Assembly: GCF_037023745.1 (NCBI RefSeq)
Contig: NZ_CP146101.1
Location: forward strand, 7,810,501 to 7,874,500
Length of the DNA stretch: 64,000 nt
Source of the DNA: Streptomyces sp. SCSIO 30461
GTDB taxonomy: Bacteria > Actinomycetota > Actinomycetes > Streptomycetales > Streptomycetaceae
Direction of reading: 5' to 3'
Part shown: piece after piece, positions 35,436-44,569 of the stretch
Layout of the letters: every line of letters begins with the position of its first letter
Position numbering within the stretch: position 1 is the stretch's first letter
The notes under the pieces: model-generated
Database searches by the model: none
Told to the model about the DNA's origin: nothing
What the model saw: the letters and a program-made list of their open reading frames with translations, nothing else
Translations under genes and position numbers: made by a program

Positions 35436-35491
35436 AGGGCCTCTTGGTAGCTCGGGGTTGCGATCTCAACCGAGCAGTACCAGGAGGCCCT
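35436..35491. repeat. Imperfect long inverted repeat in the S9 peptidase-SURF1 gap
   Basis: Arms of about 25 bp, beginning AGGGCCTC and ending GGAGGCCCT, pair with a few mismatches around a CGAT centre. It could be a terminator for the peptidase gene or the end of a vanished insertion sequence. The rest of 35270-35717 holds no gene that I can support. Confidence 0.5.
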
Positions 35492-35717
35492 GTTGCCGCG
35501 GTCTGTCCCGTTCGCTTCCGTGGAGTCCAACGCCTTCGTCTCCTGTGTGACTGTCTCGCCCACAGGTTCGGCAACACGGCGGACGGGCCCGTCCGCGTCC
35601 GGTGTTACGGCTCCGACCTGTCCGCACCGTCCCCGTCCCCACCGTCCCCACCGAGATCGGCGGGCTCGTGTGGGGGGCGGGGGCAGGGGCAAGCCCGGCG
35701 TTCCGTACCTTGTAGGG

Positions 35718-36467
35718 GTGTACCGGTTCCTGCTGACCCCCCGCTGGTGGGGGATCAACCTCTTCGTCGTGCTGAGCATCCCCTTCTGCGTGTTCATGGG
35801 GACCTGGCAGCTCGGCCGGTTCGAGGACCGGGTGGCCACCCATCAGGCTGCCGAGCAGCGGCCCGACCCCGGCACGCAGGCGCCCGCGGCGCTCGATGAG
35901 CTGCTGCCGGTGGACGCGGAGACCTCTGGTCGGCAGGCGACGGCGACCGGGCGTTGGGGCAGGCAGTTCCTCGTGCCTGACCGGGAGCTGGACGGCAAGC
36001 GGGGCTCCTACGTGCTGACGCTGCTCAGTACCGGCAACGGCAAGGCGCTGCCGGTCGTGCGAGGCTGGCTGCCCACCGGGGGTGCGGTGCCCGCTGCGCC
36101 TGCCGGGGAGGTGACGGTGACCGGGGCGCTCCAGGCGTCGGAGACCGTCGGCACCGACGGAGCGCACACCGCCGGCGGTCTGCCGAGCGGGCAGGTGGGC
36201 ATGATCAGCGCCGCATCGCTGGTCAACCTGGTGCCGGACACGGTGTACGACGCCTGGATCACGCTGCCCAGCGCATCGGACGGGCTCAAGCCGGTGCCCC
36301 CGGCGGCGGCGGGGGGTAGCACGCTCGACCTGAAGGCGTTCCAGAATCTGGGCTACACGCTGGAGTGGTTCGCCTTCGCCGGATTCGTGGTGTTCATGTG
36401 GTTCCGCTTCGTCCGGCGTGAGGCGGAGGCGGCCCGGGACGCGGCGCTGGGCCTCGAACCCGCCTGA
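35718..36467 (+). CDS. SURF1-family cytochrome oxidase assembly protein
   Basis: A 249-residue protein with SURF1 architecture: an N-terminal membrane helix (GINLFVVLSIPFCVFMGTWQL followed by GRFEDR), a periplasmic domain with RQATATGRW, LPVVRGWLPTGG and VTGALQASE, and a C-terminal helix (LEWFAFAGFVVFMWF) ending in a basic tail. GTWQLGR and the PVVRGW strand are family hallmarks. It assists assembly of heme-copper cytochrome c oxidase at the cytoplasmic membrane. GTG 35718 is chosen because the homology begins immediately after it; the open frame extends upstream without similarity. It stands alone. Confidence 0.9.
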   Translation: MYRFLLTPRWWGINLFVVLSIPFCVFMGTWQLGRFEDRVATHQAAEQRPDPGTQAPAALDELLPVDAETSGRQATATGRWGRQFLVPDRELDGKRGSYVLTLLSTGNGKALPVVRGWLPTGGAVPAAPAGEVTVTGALQASETVGTDGAHTAGGLPSGQVGMISAASLVNLVPDTVYDAWITLPSASDGLKPVPPAAAGGSTLDLKAFQNLGYTLEWFAFAGFVVFMWFRFVRREAEAARDAALGLEPA

Positions 36468-36608
36468 CCGTCTGAGCCCGGCACGGCACCCTGAGCCGCG
36501 CGTGCCAGGTGCTTCAGACTGCCCTGGGCGGACAAGCCGCCCGGATCTTGCCCGGCGTGGAGCCTCGGCGTGGCTCGGGCCTGGGACACGAGCCTCAAGC
36601 CGTCAGAG

Positions 36609-36661
36609 CCTCGGCCGCGTCACCCTCGGCCGCGTCGCACCCTCGGCCGCGTCACCCTCGG
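36609..36661. repeat. Short tandem repeat CCTCGGCCGCGTCA
   Basis: Three full copies of a CCTCGGCCGCGT(CA/CGCA) unit plus a partial fourth lie between the SURF1 gene and the convergent membrane protein. They are probably slippage repeats without function. The rest of the gap 36468-36696 shows nothing else. Confidence 0.6.
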
Positions 36662-36696
36662 CATCGCTGTCGACGGCTCGACTGCGCGCCGGTTCC

Positions 36697-37797
36697 TCAG
36701 GTGCTCAACACGCCTGTGCGGTAGATGGTGCCCGCGCAGGCCTCCGGGATGGTCACCTCGGCCGTGGGGCCCCCCGCGGCGGCGACGTGGGAGACGGTGA
36801 TGCTGCCGTCAGCCGGGCCATCGTCCGCGGCACCGAGCTGGGGCTCGGCCCCGGATCCGTCGGCCTCGGTCGCGACACCGGAGGAACCACCGTCGGCGGG
36901 AGGCGTCGAGTCGGGCGATGCGGTCGTGGTGGGGCAGGTCTCGGAGGGGACGAAGGCGAACTTCACCTCGTAGGAAGCGGCCGGCACCAGGAGCAGCGCG
37001 GTGGGCTCGGGTGCCGGATCGGGCAGACCTGTCGCCGCGTCGCCGGCCACGTGGTCCACCACGCTGATCTTCGCGGCGTCCGCGGCGCCCGCGGTGTGGA
37101 AGGCGACCGTACCCGCCTCGGTGACCGCGCAGCTCGTGCCGGACGTGTTGGCGATGCGGAAGGCTCCGTAGACCTTGCCTTCGGCATCCGGCGCGCCGAC
37201 CTCCGTACCGTCCACGACGAGTTGTTCGGAGCCGCAGGCGGGCGTGGTCGGCGGGATGCTCGCCTCGGGCACCACCTGAGCGACCGGCGACTCGGAGGCG
37301 GTCGTGCTCGCTTGGGCGTCCGGTGATGTCGTCGGGCCGGGTTCGCCGGACCGTGAGCGCTCCTGCCCGGGGCGGTCACCACCCGACTCCATGTCACCCG
37401 TGCCGTTCCCGGCCTCGTCTCCGGTGCCGCCCTGGGCCTGTTCGCCGTGACCCGCATTGACCGGCTTGGCCGGGTCGAGCGCCCCGGACTCGGCGACCTT
37501 GACGAAGGCGGGGACGGCCAAGCCCAGCAGGACGACGGAGGCTGCCGCACCGACCAGCGCCTGGCGCTTGCGGGCACGCCGCGCGGGGACCGCCTTGTGC
37601 AGCCGCTCCAGAGTCCCGTCCGACGGGGCGAGGTCATCCACAGCCTCGTGCAGCATCCGCCGCAGGCCGAGCTCATCGAAGTCGGGTGCGGTCGGCGCGC
37701 TGTGGTCGTCAGGCCCGTGGTGCTCGCGGTGCAGTGGCCCGTGGTTCACAATTCCGTTCCCAGTCCGGTCGTCCTGATCGTGCTCGCGCCCGCTCAT
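36697..37797 (-). CDS. Single-pass membrane protein coupled to the ECF sigma factor (candidate regulator)
   Basis: A 366-residue protein. The cytoplasmic N-terminus has DFDELGLRRMLHEAVDDLAPSD, then RLHKAVPARRARKR just before one membrane helix (ALVGAAASVVLLGLAVPAFV, about 82-101). A long Gly/Ser/Thr/Glu-rich linker leads to an external domain with paired cysteines (TPACGSEQLVV, NTSGTSCAVTEAG, PSETCPTT) and DUF4232-like beta strands (VYGAFRIANTSG), ending near CAGTIYRT. Its ATG overlaps the sigma-factor stop as ATGA, so the two are translationally coupled. This is the usual position of an anti-sigma factor, but there is no zinc-binding HxxxCxxC anti-sigma motif. A membrane-sensor role is inferred. 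Confidence 0.7.
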   Translation of the reverse strand: MSGREHDQDDRTGNGIVNHGPLHREHHGPDDHSAPTAPDFDELGLRRMLHEAVDDLAPSDGTLERLHKAVPARRARKRQALVGAAASVVLLGLAVPAFVKVAESGALDPAKPVNAGHGEQAQGGTGDEAGNGTGDMESGGDRPGQERSRSGEPGPTTSPDAQASTTASESPVAQVVPEASIPPTTPACGSEQLVVDGTEVGAPDAEGKVYGAFRIANTSGTSCAVTEAGTVAFHTAGAADAAKISVVDHVAGDAATGLPDPAPEPTALLLVPAASYEVKFAFVPSETCPTTTASPDSTPPADGGSSGVATEADGSGAEPQLGAADDGPADGSITVSHVAAAGGPTAEVTIPEACAGTIYRTGVLST

Positions 37798-38555
37798 GCC
37801 GGGGCTCCCATGGCGACGCGCAGCGCCGCGATGCCACGCGAGCCGTACGCCTTCACCGAGCCCAGGGATATCCCCAGGGTCTCGGCGACCTGAGCCTCTG
37901 TCATGTCCGCGAAATACCGCAGAACGAGCACCTCGCGCTGGCGGCGCTGCAGTCCGCGCATCGCCTTGATCAGTGCGTCCCGCTCCAGCTGGTCGTAGGC
38001 GCCTTCCTCGGCACTCGCCATGTCGGGCATCGGCTTGCTGAGCAGCTTCAGCCCGAGGATCCTGCGGCGCAGCGCGGAGCGCGAGAGGTTCACCACGGTC
38101 TGGCGGAGGTACGCCAGGGTCTTCTCGGGGTCCCGGACGCGGCTGCGCGCCGAGTGGACGCGGATGAACGCCTCCTGGACCACGTCCTCGCACGACGCGG
38201 TGTCGTCGAGGAGCAGGGCCGCGAGACCGAGCAGCGAACGGTAGTGGGCGCGGTAGGTCTCGGTGAGATGGTCGACAGTGGTGCCTGCGGTCATCGTCTC
38301 GTCAGTGCCCCCGTGCGGGGACGGCGGCGAGGACTGCTGCGATGACGGCTGGAACGGTATGCGGGTGGGACGCGGGGCGGGCATCGGCGCGATCACCGGC
38401 ATGCCGCCGGCGGCACGTGGCCGCCGGAGCGGTCGCAGGGCGCTGCCTGCGCCGTCGCCGGGCGACGGCACGAGACCGGTGGCGCGGGGGGACGGAAGCA
38501 ATGCCGTGCCGCCGCGGACCGGGACCGCCGCTGTGATGTCGAGTACCTCTGCCAC
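37794..38555 (-). CDS. ECF RNA polymerase sigma factor (SigE-like group)
   Basis: A 253-residue frame. The first 85 residues are a Pro/Arg/Ser-rich extension; sigma region 2 begins near 95 (TYRAHYRSLLGLAALLLDD, then EDVVQEAFIRVH), and region 4 reads GLQRRQREVLVLRYFADMTE followed by AQVAETLGISLGSVKAYGSRG (recognition helix). It would direct transcription of a small regulon, probably including its own operon. The GTG at 38555 is the upstream start, and an ATG at residue 88 (MTAGTTVDHL) is an equally plausible start that removes the extension. A membrane protein gene overlaps its stop. The 359-bp upstream gap (38556-38914) shows no further gene. Confidence 0.88.
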   Translation of the reverse strand: MAEVLDITAAVPVRGGTALLPSPRATGLVPSPGDGAGSALRPLRRPRAAGGMPVIAPMPAPRPTRIPFQPSSQQSSPPSPHGGTDETMTAGTTVDHLTETYRAHYRSLLGLAALLLDDTASCEDVVQEAFIRVHSARSRVRDPEKTLAYLRQTVVNLSRSALRRRILGLKLLSKPMPDMASAEEGAYDQLERDALIKAMRGLQRRQREVLVLRYFADMTEAQVAETLGISLGSVKAYGSRGIAALRVAMGAPA

Positions 38556-38914
38556 GCTTGTTGGACACGCTTCCCCCCGTCAGGGTTGTACGCGCAAGCC
38601 ACCACTCTTGCCGGTGCACCTTCTGCCCTGTACACCCTGTATGCCCTCATGCGTATTTGCTCTTCCCCAATGCCCCATGTGACGCGGCACAGTAGAAGGG
38701 GCGACCGCAAAGACGCTGCCCCACCGACCGCCGGTTGCAGATGACGGGAAAGCGTCGTCGAACATGCCATCACCCCAGTTCAAGTGGTGCATGCAAGTGA
38801 CGCGACCGGGCGACACAGCTCGACTTGACCACGGGGTGTTCACAGATCCTACAAAAGTTCGGCGACAAGGCTGTCAGGACCGCTCCGCAACCTTGATCAC
38901 ACTTTGGCGCGCGA

Positions 38915-39961
38915 CTACCCGCGAGCGATGGCCTCGGCGATCTGGACGGTGTTCAGAGCGGCACCCTTGCGCAGATTGTCCCCGCACACGAAGAGTTCGA
39001 GTGCCCGGTCGTCGTCCATCGAGCGCCGCACCCGCCCCACCCAGGTCGGATCGGTGCCCACCACATCCGCAGGCGTGGGGAACTCGCCCGCCGCGGGATC
39101 GTCGAAGAGCACCACTCCGGGGGCGGTGGCGAGTATCTCGTGGGCCCGGCCGACATCCACCCGATGCTCGAAGCGGGCGTGCACGGAGATCGAATGCACG
39201 GTGACCACCGGCACCCGCACACAGGTCGCGGAGACCCTCAACTCGGGCAGTCCCAAGACCTTGCGGGTCTCGGCACGGATGGCCAGTTCCTCGGATGACC
39301 AGCCGCCCTCGGCGAGTTCCCCCGCCCAGGGCACCACGTTGAGGGCCATCGGGCCGGGGAAGGGGCCCGTGCCGTCACCGACCGCGCGGCGCACGTCCCC
39401 GGGATGGGTGCCCAGCTCCGTGCCGGCGACCAGCGCCAGCTGGGTGCGCAGTGCGTCGACGCCGTTCAGCCCGGCACCGCTTACGGCCTGGAAGGTCGTC
39501 ACCGCCAGTTCGTCCACGCAGAATTCGGCGTGCAGCGCACCGACCGCGACGATCATCGCCAGCGTGCCGCAGCCGGGGCTCGCGACGATGCCGCGGGGAC
39601 GCGTCCGCAGGGCGTGCGGGTTGATCTCGGGCACCACGAGCGGTACGTCCGGGTCCTGCCGGAAGACCGCCGAATTGTCCACGACCACCGCGCCCTTGGC
39701 GACGGCGACCGGCGCCCAGCGGGCGGCCACATCGGCCGGCACCAGGAACAGCGCCACGTCGATCCCCGTCAGCGCCTCATCGGAGAGCGCGACGACCTCG
39801 GACTCCGCACCCCGCACGGCCAGCTTGCGGCCGGCCGAGCGGGGGGAGGCCACCAGCCGTATCTCGCCCCAGACATCCGCGTGCTGCGACAGGATCTGGA
39901 GCATCACCGCGCCGACGGCCCCGGTCGCACCGATGACCGCCAGCGACGGCTTGTGGTTCAC
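38915..39961 (-). CDS. asd: Aspartate-semialdehyde dehydrogenase
   Basis: A 348-residue enzyme that reduces aspartyl phosphate to aspartate semialdehyde with NADPH, the second step towards lysine, threonine, methionine and diaminopimelate. The nucleotide-binding start is LAVIGATGAVGAVMLQIL. VVDNSAVFRQDPDVPLVVPE is a family block, the active-site Cys lies in IVASPGCGTLAM, and DNLRKGAALNTVQIAEAI closes the protein. The residue before the catalytic Cys is Gly where most family members have Asn, a variation worth noting. GTG 39961 fits the homology. It follows the aspartokinase gene by 25 bp in an operon, as is usual in actinobacteria. Confidence 0.93.
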   Translation of the reverse strand: MNHKPSLAVIGATGAVGAVMLQILSQHADVWGEIRLVASPRSAGRKLAVRGAESEVVALSDEALTGIDVALFLVPADVAARWAPVAVAKGAVVVDNSAVFRQDPDVPLVVPEINPHALRTRPRGIVASPGCGTLAMIVAVGALHAEFCVDELAVTTFQAVSGAGLNGVDALRTQLALVAGTELGTHPGDVRRAVGDGTGPFPGPMALNVVPWAGELAEGGWSSEELAIRAETRKVLGLPELRVSATCVRVPVVTVHSISVHARFEHRVDVGRAHEILATAPGVVLFDDPAAGEFPTPADVVGTDPTWVGRVRRSMDDDRALELFVCGDNLRKGAALNTVQIAEAIARG

Positions 39962-39986
39962 GGGCGGTTCGCCCGGCCCGCCGGGA

Positions 39987-40508
39987 TCAACGCCCGGTGC
40001 CACCGTAGACGACCGCCTCGTCGGAGTCGCTGTCGAGACCGAAGGCGGTGTGCACCGCACGGACGGCCTCGTTGACATCGTCGGCCCGGGTCACGACCGA
40101 AATGCGGATCTCGGAGGTCGAGATCAGCTCGATGTTCACACCGGCGTCCGAGAGCGCCTCGAAGAACGACGCCGTGACGCCCGGGTTGGTCTTCATCCCG
40201 GCGCCGACCAGCGAGATCTTGGCGATCTGGTCGTCATAGCGCAGCGACTCGAAGCCGATGGCCGCCTTGGTGCGCTCCAGGGCGTCGATCGCCTTGCGCC
40301 CCTCGGTCTTCGGGAGGGTGAAGGAGATGTCGGTCAGACCGGTGGACGCGGCGGAGACGTTCTGCACCACCATGTCGATGTTGATCTCGCTGTCCGCGAT
40401 GGCGCGGAAGATCGCGGCGGCCTCACCCGGCTTGTCCGGCACACCGACGACGGTGATCTTCGCCTCGGAGGTGTCATGGGCGACACCGGAGATGATGGCC
40501 TGCTCCAC
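39987..40508 (-). CDS. Aspartokinase beta subunit from an in-frame internal start
   Basis: A 173-residue ACT-domain polypeptide nested in lysC. The GTG at 40508 ([20 protein letters not shown]) has AAGGAG at 40517-40522, with 8-nt spacing, a better ribosome site than chance would give at a position where Corynebacterium and Bacillus lysC genes start their beta subunit. In those organisms the alpha2-beta2 complex is the feedback-regulated form. The homology is to that known arrangement; expression here is inferred from the sequence. Confidence 0.65.
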   Translation of the reverse strand: MEQAIISGVAHDTSEAKITVVGVPDKPGEAAAIFRAIADSEINIDMVVQNVSAASTGLTDISFTLPKTEGRKAIDALERTKAAIGFESLRYDDQIAKISLVGAGMKTNPGVTASFFEALSDAGVNIELISTSEIRISVVTRADDVNEAVRAVHTAFGLDSDSDEAVVYGGTGR

Positions 40509-41267
40509 CTTGCGGGCTCCTTGCTCGGCGTGTGGTTCGTTGCTGACCCAGGTGCCCCTCAACCCCGAGAAGGACGAGCGGACGTGGATCGGGATGTTGT
40601 AGCGGCGTGCGTACTCGACGCAGCGGTGCAGCAGCACCTTGGAGCCGGAGCTGGCGAGCTCCAGCATGTCCTCGAAGGAGATCCAGTCGATCTTGCGGGC
40701 CTTCTTCACCACCCGCGGGTCGGCGGTGAAGACACCGTCGACATCGGTGTAGATCTCGCACACCTCAGCGTCCAGCGCGGCGGCCAGCGCGACGGCGGTC
40801 GTGTCGGACCCGCCGCGGCCCAGCGTGGTGATGTCCTTCTTGTCCTGGGACACACCCTGGAAGCCGGCGACGATGGCGATGTTGCCCTCGTCCAGCGCGG
40901 TGCGGATCCGGCCCGGCGTGACATCGATGATGCGCGCCTTGTTGTGGACCGAGTCGGTGATGACGCCGGCTTGGCTGCCTGTGAACGACTGGGCCTCGTG
41001 GCCCAGGTTTTTGATCGCCATCGCCAGCAGGGCCATGGAGATCCGCTCTCCGGCGGTCAGCAGCATGTCGAACTCACGCCCGGCAGGAATCGGGGATACC
41101 TGCTCGGCGAGATCGATCAACTCGTCCGTCGTGTCGCCCATCGCCGAGACCACGACGACCACCTGGTGGCCGTTCTTCTTGGCATCGACGATCCGCTTGG
41201 CGACGCGCTTGATGCCTTCGGCATCGGCAACGGAGGAGCCTCCGTACTTCTGCACGACAAGGCCCAC
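39987..41267 (-). CDS. lysC: Aspartokinase, alpha subunit
   Basis: A 426-residue enzyme that phosphorylates aspartate, the entry step of the aspartate family pathway. The N-terminal kinase signature is [16 protein letters not shown], with [33 protein letters not shown] and [15 protein letters not shown] further on. The C-terminal third has paired ACT domains ([18 protein letters not shown], then [14 protein letters not shown]), where lysine plus threonine bind for feedback control. GTG 41267 has GAGGAG 6 bp upstream. It is first in the lysC-asd operon. A second start inside the frame (40508) should make the beta subunit. Confidence 0.96.
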   Translation of the reverse strand: MGLVVQKYGGSSVADAEGIKRVAKRIVDAKKNGHQVVVVVSAMGDTTDELIDLAEQVSPIPAGREFDMLLTAGERISMALLAMAIKNLGHEAQSFTGSQAGVITDSVHNKARIIDVTPGRIRTALDEGNIAIVAGFQGVSQDKKDITTLGRGGSDTTAVALAAALDAEVCEIYTDVDGVFTADPRVVKKARKIDWISFEDMLELASSGSKVLLHRCVEYARRYNIPIHVRSSFSGLRGTWVSNEPHAEQGARKVEQAIISGVAHDTSEAKITVVGVPDKPGEAAAIFRAIADSEINIDMVVQNVSAASTGLTDISFTLPKTEGRKAIDALERTKAAIGFESLRYDDQIAKISLVGAGMKTNPGVTASFFEALSDAGVNIELISTSEIRISVVTRADDVNEAVRAVHTAFGLDSDSDEAVVYGGTGR

Positions 41268-41567
41268 GTGCGCTCCTCGCTCAGTCTGTGCCGCAGTCTT
41301 CACTGCGGTCGGCTCAGTCTAACGAGCGGCCCGGGAACGCCCCCTGTGTATCGCATCGTGAGATGTCCCGCTCACGGGGCGATATCCGGGCGATAGCCCG
41401 GCCTATCCCGGCGACAACCCACGGATGTCCCACGATCCCGCGGGCGGGGCGCTCCAGGCCGCTCAGAGCGTTTCTTCCCGAGGTCGGGCAGAGCACGCCC
41501 GAATGTGGCGCCCCTCACGCCAGGGAGGCGGTGGAGACCCACGGGAGCCGAGTGAGCACTGAGTGAT

Positions 41568-41720
41568 TGAGGAGACGCGCGGAGACGCGCGGAGGAATGC
41601 GGAGACGCGCGGAGGAATGCGGAGGACCACGGAGGAGGACCCGACCGGGCGCAGTGGTCAGGGGGCGGTGGTCAGGGGGCAGTGGCCAGGGGACGGTGGC
41701 GGACGGTGGTCAGGGGGCGG
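41568..41720. repeat. Low-complexity purine-rich tandem repeats
   Basis: Two copies of a 20-bp unit (GCGGAGACGCGCGGAGGAAT) with a partial one before and after are followed by repeated GTGGTCAGGGGGCG units. The run reaches the stop of the DUF5063 gene. It lies in the 442-bp gap upstream of lysC (41268-41709), where I see no other gene. One GGGGGC motif run could fold, but no function is evident. Confidence 0.6.
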
Positions 41721-42369
41721 TGCGCAGGCCCAGCGGACCGGCGATCTCCTGGGCCATCACGCGGCCCGCCTCCTCCGCGAGGTCGTCCTCCGCCAGGTCC
41801 TCGTCCGTGTCGAGCCCGTCCAGCTCCTGCAGCGGCTGATCGAGACGGACATGGGAGACCAGGGACTGGAGGGCACGCAGAGTCGCCGAAGCGGTCGGAC
41901 CCCAGTTTGAGAAGTACGAGAACTGCCACCACCACAGCGCCTCGGTGGTCCGTCCCGCGCGGTAGTGGGCAAGGCCGTGGCCGAGGTCGGTGACGATGTC
42001 GGCGAGGTTGTCCGAGATACGGCAGGGCACCGGTGCCTTGCGCGGCTCGTACGGGTCGAAGACCTCCGAGAACACGTCGACCGGGTCCAGCAGCACCGCG
42101 AACCGCTCCCGCAGCTCGTCGACCTCGAGATCCGGTCCGGTGTCCGCCTCGTAGCGCTCCTCGGGGAGGATGTCCTCGTGCGCACCGAGCCTGCCCCCGG
42201 CGAGCAGCAACTGGGACACCTCCAGCAGCAGGAAGGGCACCGCGCTGTCGGGCTCGTCGCCCTTCGCCACTTCCGTGACGGCCACGATGAAGCTCTCGAT
42301 CGAGTCGGCGATCTGGACCGCGAAGTCCGCCGGGTCCTGCGTGGTGGAGTGGAGCGTTGCGTCAGACAT
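41710..42369 (-). CDS. DUF5063-domain protein linked to recR
   Basis: A 219-residue acidic, helical protein: [27 protein letters not shown]-like [34 protein letters not shown] and [24 protein letters not shown]. This is DUF5063, which follows recR in Streptomyces. Its function is unknown; the fixed neighbourhood suggests a role near DNA repair or nucleoid processes. Its ATG overlaps the 3' end of recR by 8 bp, so the two genes are translationally coupled. The last residues ([14 protein letters not shown]) run into the repeat tract beyond the stop. Confidence 0.8.
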   Translation of the reverse strand: MSDATLHSTTQDPADFAVQIADSIESFIVAVTEVAKGDEPDSAVPFLLLEVSQLLLAGGRLGAHEDILPEERYEADTGPDLEVDELRERFAVLLDPVDVFSEVFDPYEPRKAPVPCRISDNLADIVTDLGHGLAHYRAGRTTEALWWWQFSYFSNWGPTASATLRALQSLVSHVRLDQPLQELDGLDTDEDLAEDDLAEEAGRVMAQEIAGPLGLRTAP

Positions 42370-42961
42370 CGAGAAGTCGTCTCCCCTCGAAGGCACGCCC
42401 CAGCGTGACCTCGTCGGCGTATTCCAGATCGCCGCCAACGGGCAGTCCGCTGGCGAGACGCGTCACCTTCAGCCCCATGGGCTTGATCATGCGCGCCAGA
42501 TAGGTGGCGGTGGCCTCGCCCTCGAGATTGGGGTCGGTCGCCAGGATCAGCTCGGTGACCGTGCCGTCCGCGAGCCGCGCCAGCAGCTCGCGGATCCGCA
42601 GGTCGTCCGGGCCGACGCCTTCGATCGGGCTGATCGCGCCGCCCAGCACGTGGTAGCGGCCGCGGAACTCGCGCGTACGCTCGACCGCCACCACGTCCTT
42701 GGGCTCCTCGACCACGCAGATGACAGCCGGGTCGCGACGCGCGTCCCGGCAGATGCTGCACTGCTCCTGCTGCGCGACATTGCCGCACACGGCGCAGAAC
42801 CTGACCTTGTCCTTGACTTCGAGGAGTGCCTGCGCGAGGCGCCGGACATCGGTCGGTTCCGCCTGGAGGATGTGGAAGGCGATCCGCTGCGCGCTCTTGG
42901 GACCGACGCCGGGCAGCCTGCCCAGTTCGTCGATGAGGTCCTGAACAACGCCTTCGTACAA
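42362..42961 (-). CDS. recR: Recombination mediator protein RecR
   Basis: A 199-residue RecR. It has the N-terminal helix-hairpin-helix ([20 protein letters not shown]), a C4 zinc finger ([17 protein letters not shown]), and a Toprim domain with [13 protein letters not shown], then [18 protein letters not shown], ending at [16 protein letters not shown]. It works with RecF/RecO to load RecA on gapped DNA. TTG 42961 (LYEGVVQDL) is taken as start because GGAGAGG lies 9 bp upstream and the homology begins there. It sits between ybaB upstream and the DUF5063 gene, the conserved ybaB-recR arrangement. Confidence 0.96.
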   Translation of the reverse strand: MYEGVVQDLIDELGRLPGVGPKSAQRIAFHILQAEPTDVRRLAQALLEVKDKVRFCAVCGNVAQQEQCSICRDARRDPAVICVVEEPKDVVAVERTREFRGRYHVLGGAISPIEGVGPDDLRIRELLARLADGTVTELILATDPNLEGEATATYLARMIKPMGLKVTRLASGLPVGGDLEYADEVTLGRAFEGRRLLDV

Positions 42962-43058
42962 CGGAACGCCTCTCCTGACTGAATCGCTTCGATGGTTACG
43001 GTAGTTGGTCCGCGTCCGGCTTAGAAGGCTCGTGAGAGCCTCGCGAGAACCTGGAGCG

Positions 43059-43403
43059 CTAGAACGGCAGACCCGGGATGCCGCCGCCACCGCCGAGGCC
43101 CTGGGCGAGCGGGCCGAGCTTCTGCTGCTGGAGCAGCTGCGCGTTCTCGTTCGCCGCCTGGACCGCCGCCACGACGAGGTCGGCGAGGGTCTCGGTGTCC
43201 TCCGGGTCGACGGCCTTGGGGTCGATCACCAGGGCGCGCAACTCTCCCGAGCCGGTGACGGTGGCCTTGACCAGCCCGCCGCCCGCCTGCCCGTCGACCT
43301 CGGTCTGCGCGAGCTCCTCCTGAGCCCGCGCGAGGTCCTGCTGCATCTTCTGGGCCTGCTGGAGCAGCTGCTGCATGTTGGGCTGACCACCACCGGGAAT
43401 CAC
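43059..43403 (-). CDS. ybaB: YbaB/EbfC nucleoid-associated protein
   Basis: A 114-residue protein with the tweezer-shaped YbaB fold: a Gln-rich N-terminal helix ([20 protein letters not shown]), the conserved [20 protein letters not shown] strand-turn, and a C-terminal helix ([16 protein letters not shown]) ending in a Gly-rich tail. YbaB dimers bind DNA non-specifically and are almost always encoded just before recR, as here (97 bp). GTG 43403 has a plausible G-rich ribosome site. The 373 bp upstream (43404-43776) hold the divergent promoter region of ybaB and the SLATT gene; no gene is seen in it. Confidence 0.94.
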   Translation of the reverse strand: MIPGGGQPNMQQLLQQAQKMQQDLARAQEELAQTEVDGQAGGGLVKATVTGSGELRALVIDPKAVDPEDTETLADLVVAAVQAANENAQLLQQQKLGPLAQGLGGGGGIPGLPF

Positions 43404-43776
43404 GGGTCACTCCTGGCTTCTCGACGACGAATGTTTCGGATGTTTCGGTAAACCGAGCCTACGTGGTCACGGGTCGGCTCGCCCCACCCAGTGGGCACCC
43501 GTTCGGCTCCGCCGTCCGCGCCAACTCTTTCGAGTGAGTTCGTGCCGGAACGAGCGTCCCCGCTCCACCGGGGCGGCCCCCTCGTGTGAGCGGAATTACC
43601 GGCGTCCCGGCCCCACAACCCGTCATTCGGCGATAGGAAGGCTCTGGGCACTACACCCCGCGGCACCCCACAGCGTCCTCGTACGACTTGCGTCACGCAC
43701 GGTTAGCTGGGTCACGTCCCGTCCCGTAGTGACGCGTAGTCACCTGTAGTCACGCAGAGCGCAGAGGAGTGCCCCG

Positions 43777-44481
43777 GTGAGCCAGCCGGAGATGCAGCCC
43801 GACCTGACGGCCCGGCCCTTCCCGCTCGGGGACTGGGGGGAGCCCGCGGAGCGTCTGGACGAGCTGTACCGCTGGGTCGAGGCGAACGCCCTGCGCACCG
43901 CCGACTGGTATCTGCGCGACCGTACGCGCAAGCGCCGCTGGGCACGCGTTTTGCGCATCGGCACGGCACTCGGGGGGTTCGCGGGCGCCGCGCTCCCCCT
44001 GCTCCACCTCACCGATGTGCTCACCGGGGCGGCGACCTGGGGCTGTCTGTCGCTGCTGCTGGCCGCGACCTGTCTGGCCTGCGACCGCTACTTCGGGCTG
44101 ACCTCCGGCTGGATGCGCTCCATGGCCACCGCCCATGCCGTGCAGCGCAGGCTCCAGGCCCTGCAGTTCGACTGGGCGGCGGAGAGCGTCCGCGAGGTGC
44201 TCGGCCCCACCGAGGGGACGGCGAGCGAGGCGGCCGAGCGGTGCCTCGGAGTGCTGCGGCGCTTCTCCGAGGACATCACCGAGTTGGTGCGGGCCGAGAC
44301 GGCGGACTGGATGATCGCGTTCCGCTCGGGCCCCGCCCCGCTGATGATGCAGGCCGTCGCGGCGTCCCCGGCGTCCCGCCAGGACACGGGCACGGGCGCC
44401 GGACAGACCGCGGGCCGTTACCCGCTCTCACCGTCGACCCGGCCGAACATGCCGCGGCAGCGCCCGCCCGAGCCCCGGTGA
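43777..44481 (+). CDS. SLATT-domain membrane protein
   Basis: A 234-residue protein with two membrane helices in the middle (IGTALGGFAGAALPLLHL and ATWGCLSLLLAATCLACD), flanked by helical regions (LDELYRWVEANALRTADWYL, then ALQFDWAAES). SLATT proteins are two-helix membrane proteins, some of them pore-forming effectors of nucleotide-signalling defence; others, like this one beside ybaB-recR in Streptomyces, are stand-alone and of unknown role. No nucleotide-cyclase partner is adjacent. GTG 43777 has GAGGAG 8 bp upstream. A strong hairpin follows the stop. Confidence 0.78.
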   Translation: MSQPEMQPDLTARPFPLGDWGEPAERLDELYRWVEANALRTADWYLRDRTRKRRWARVLRIGTALGGFAGAALPLLHLTDVLTGAATWGCLSLLLAATCLACDRYFGLTSGWMRSMATAHAVQRRLQALQFDWAAESVREVLGPTEGTASEAAERCLGVLRRFSEDITELVRAETADWMIAFRSGPAPLMMQAVAASPASRQDTGTGAGQTAGRYPLSPSTRPNMPRQRPPEPR

Positions 44482-44482
44482 C

Positions 44483-44526
44483 GCCTCCGGCCGGTCACCC
44501 TGGAAAGCGGGTGACCGGCCGGAGGC
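44483..44526 (+). terminator. 18-bp perfect hairpin terminator after the SLATT gene
   Basis: GCCTCCGGCCGGTCACCC at 44483-44500 and its exact complement at 44509-44526 enclose an 8-nt loop, starting 2 bp after the stop codon. Confidence 0.88.
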
Positions 44527-44569
44527 TCACGATGGGGAAGGAGAAGGAACAGGGCCTGGGGTCGGCGCG

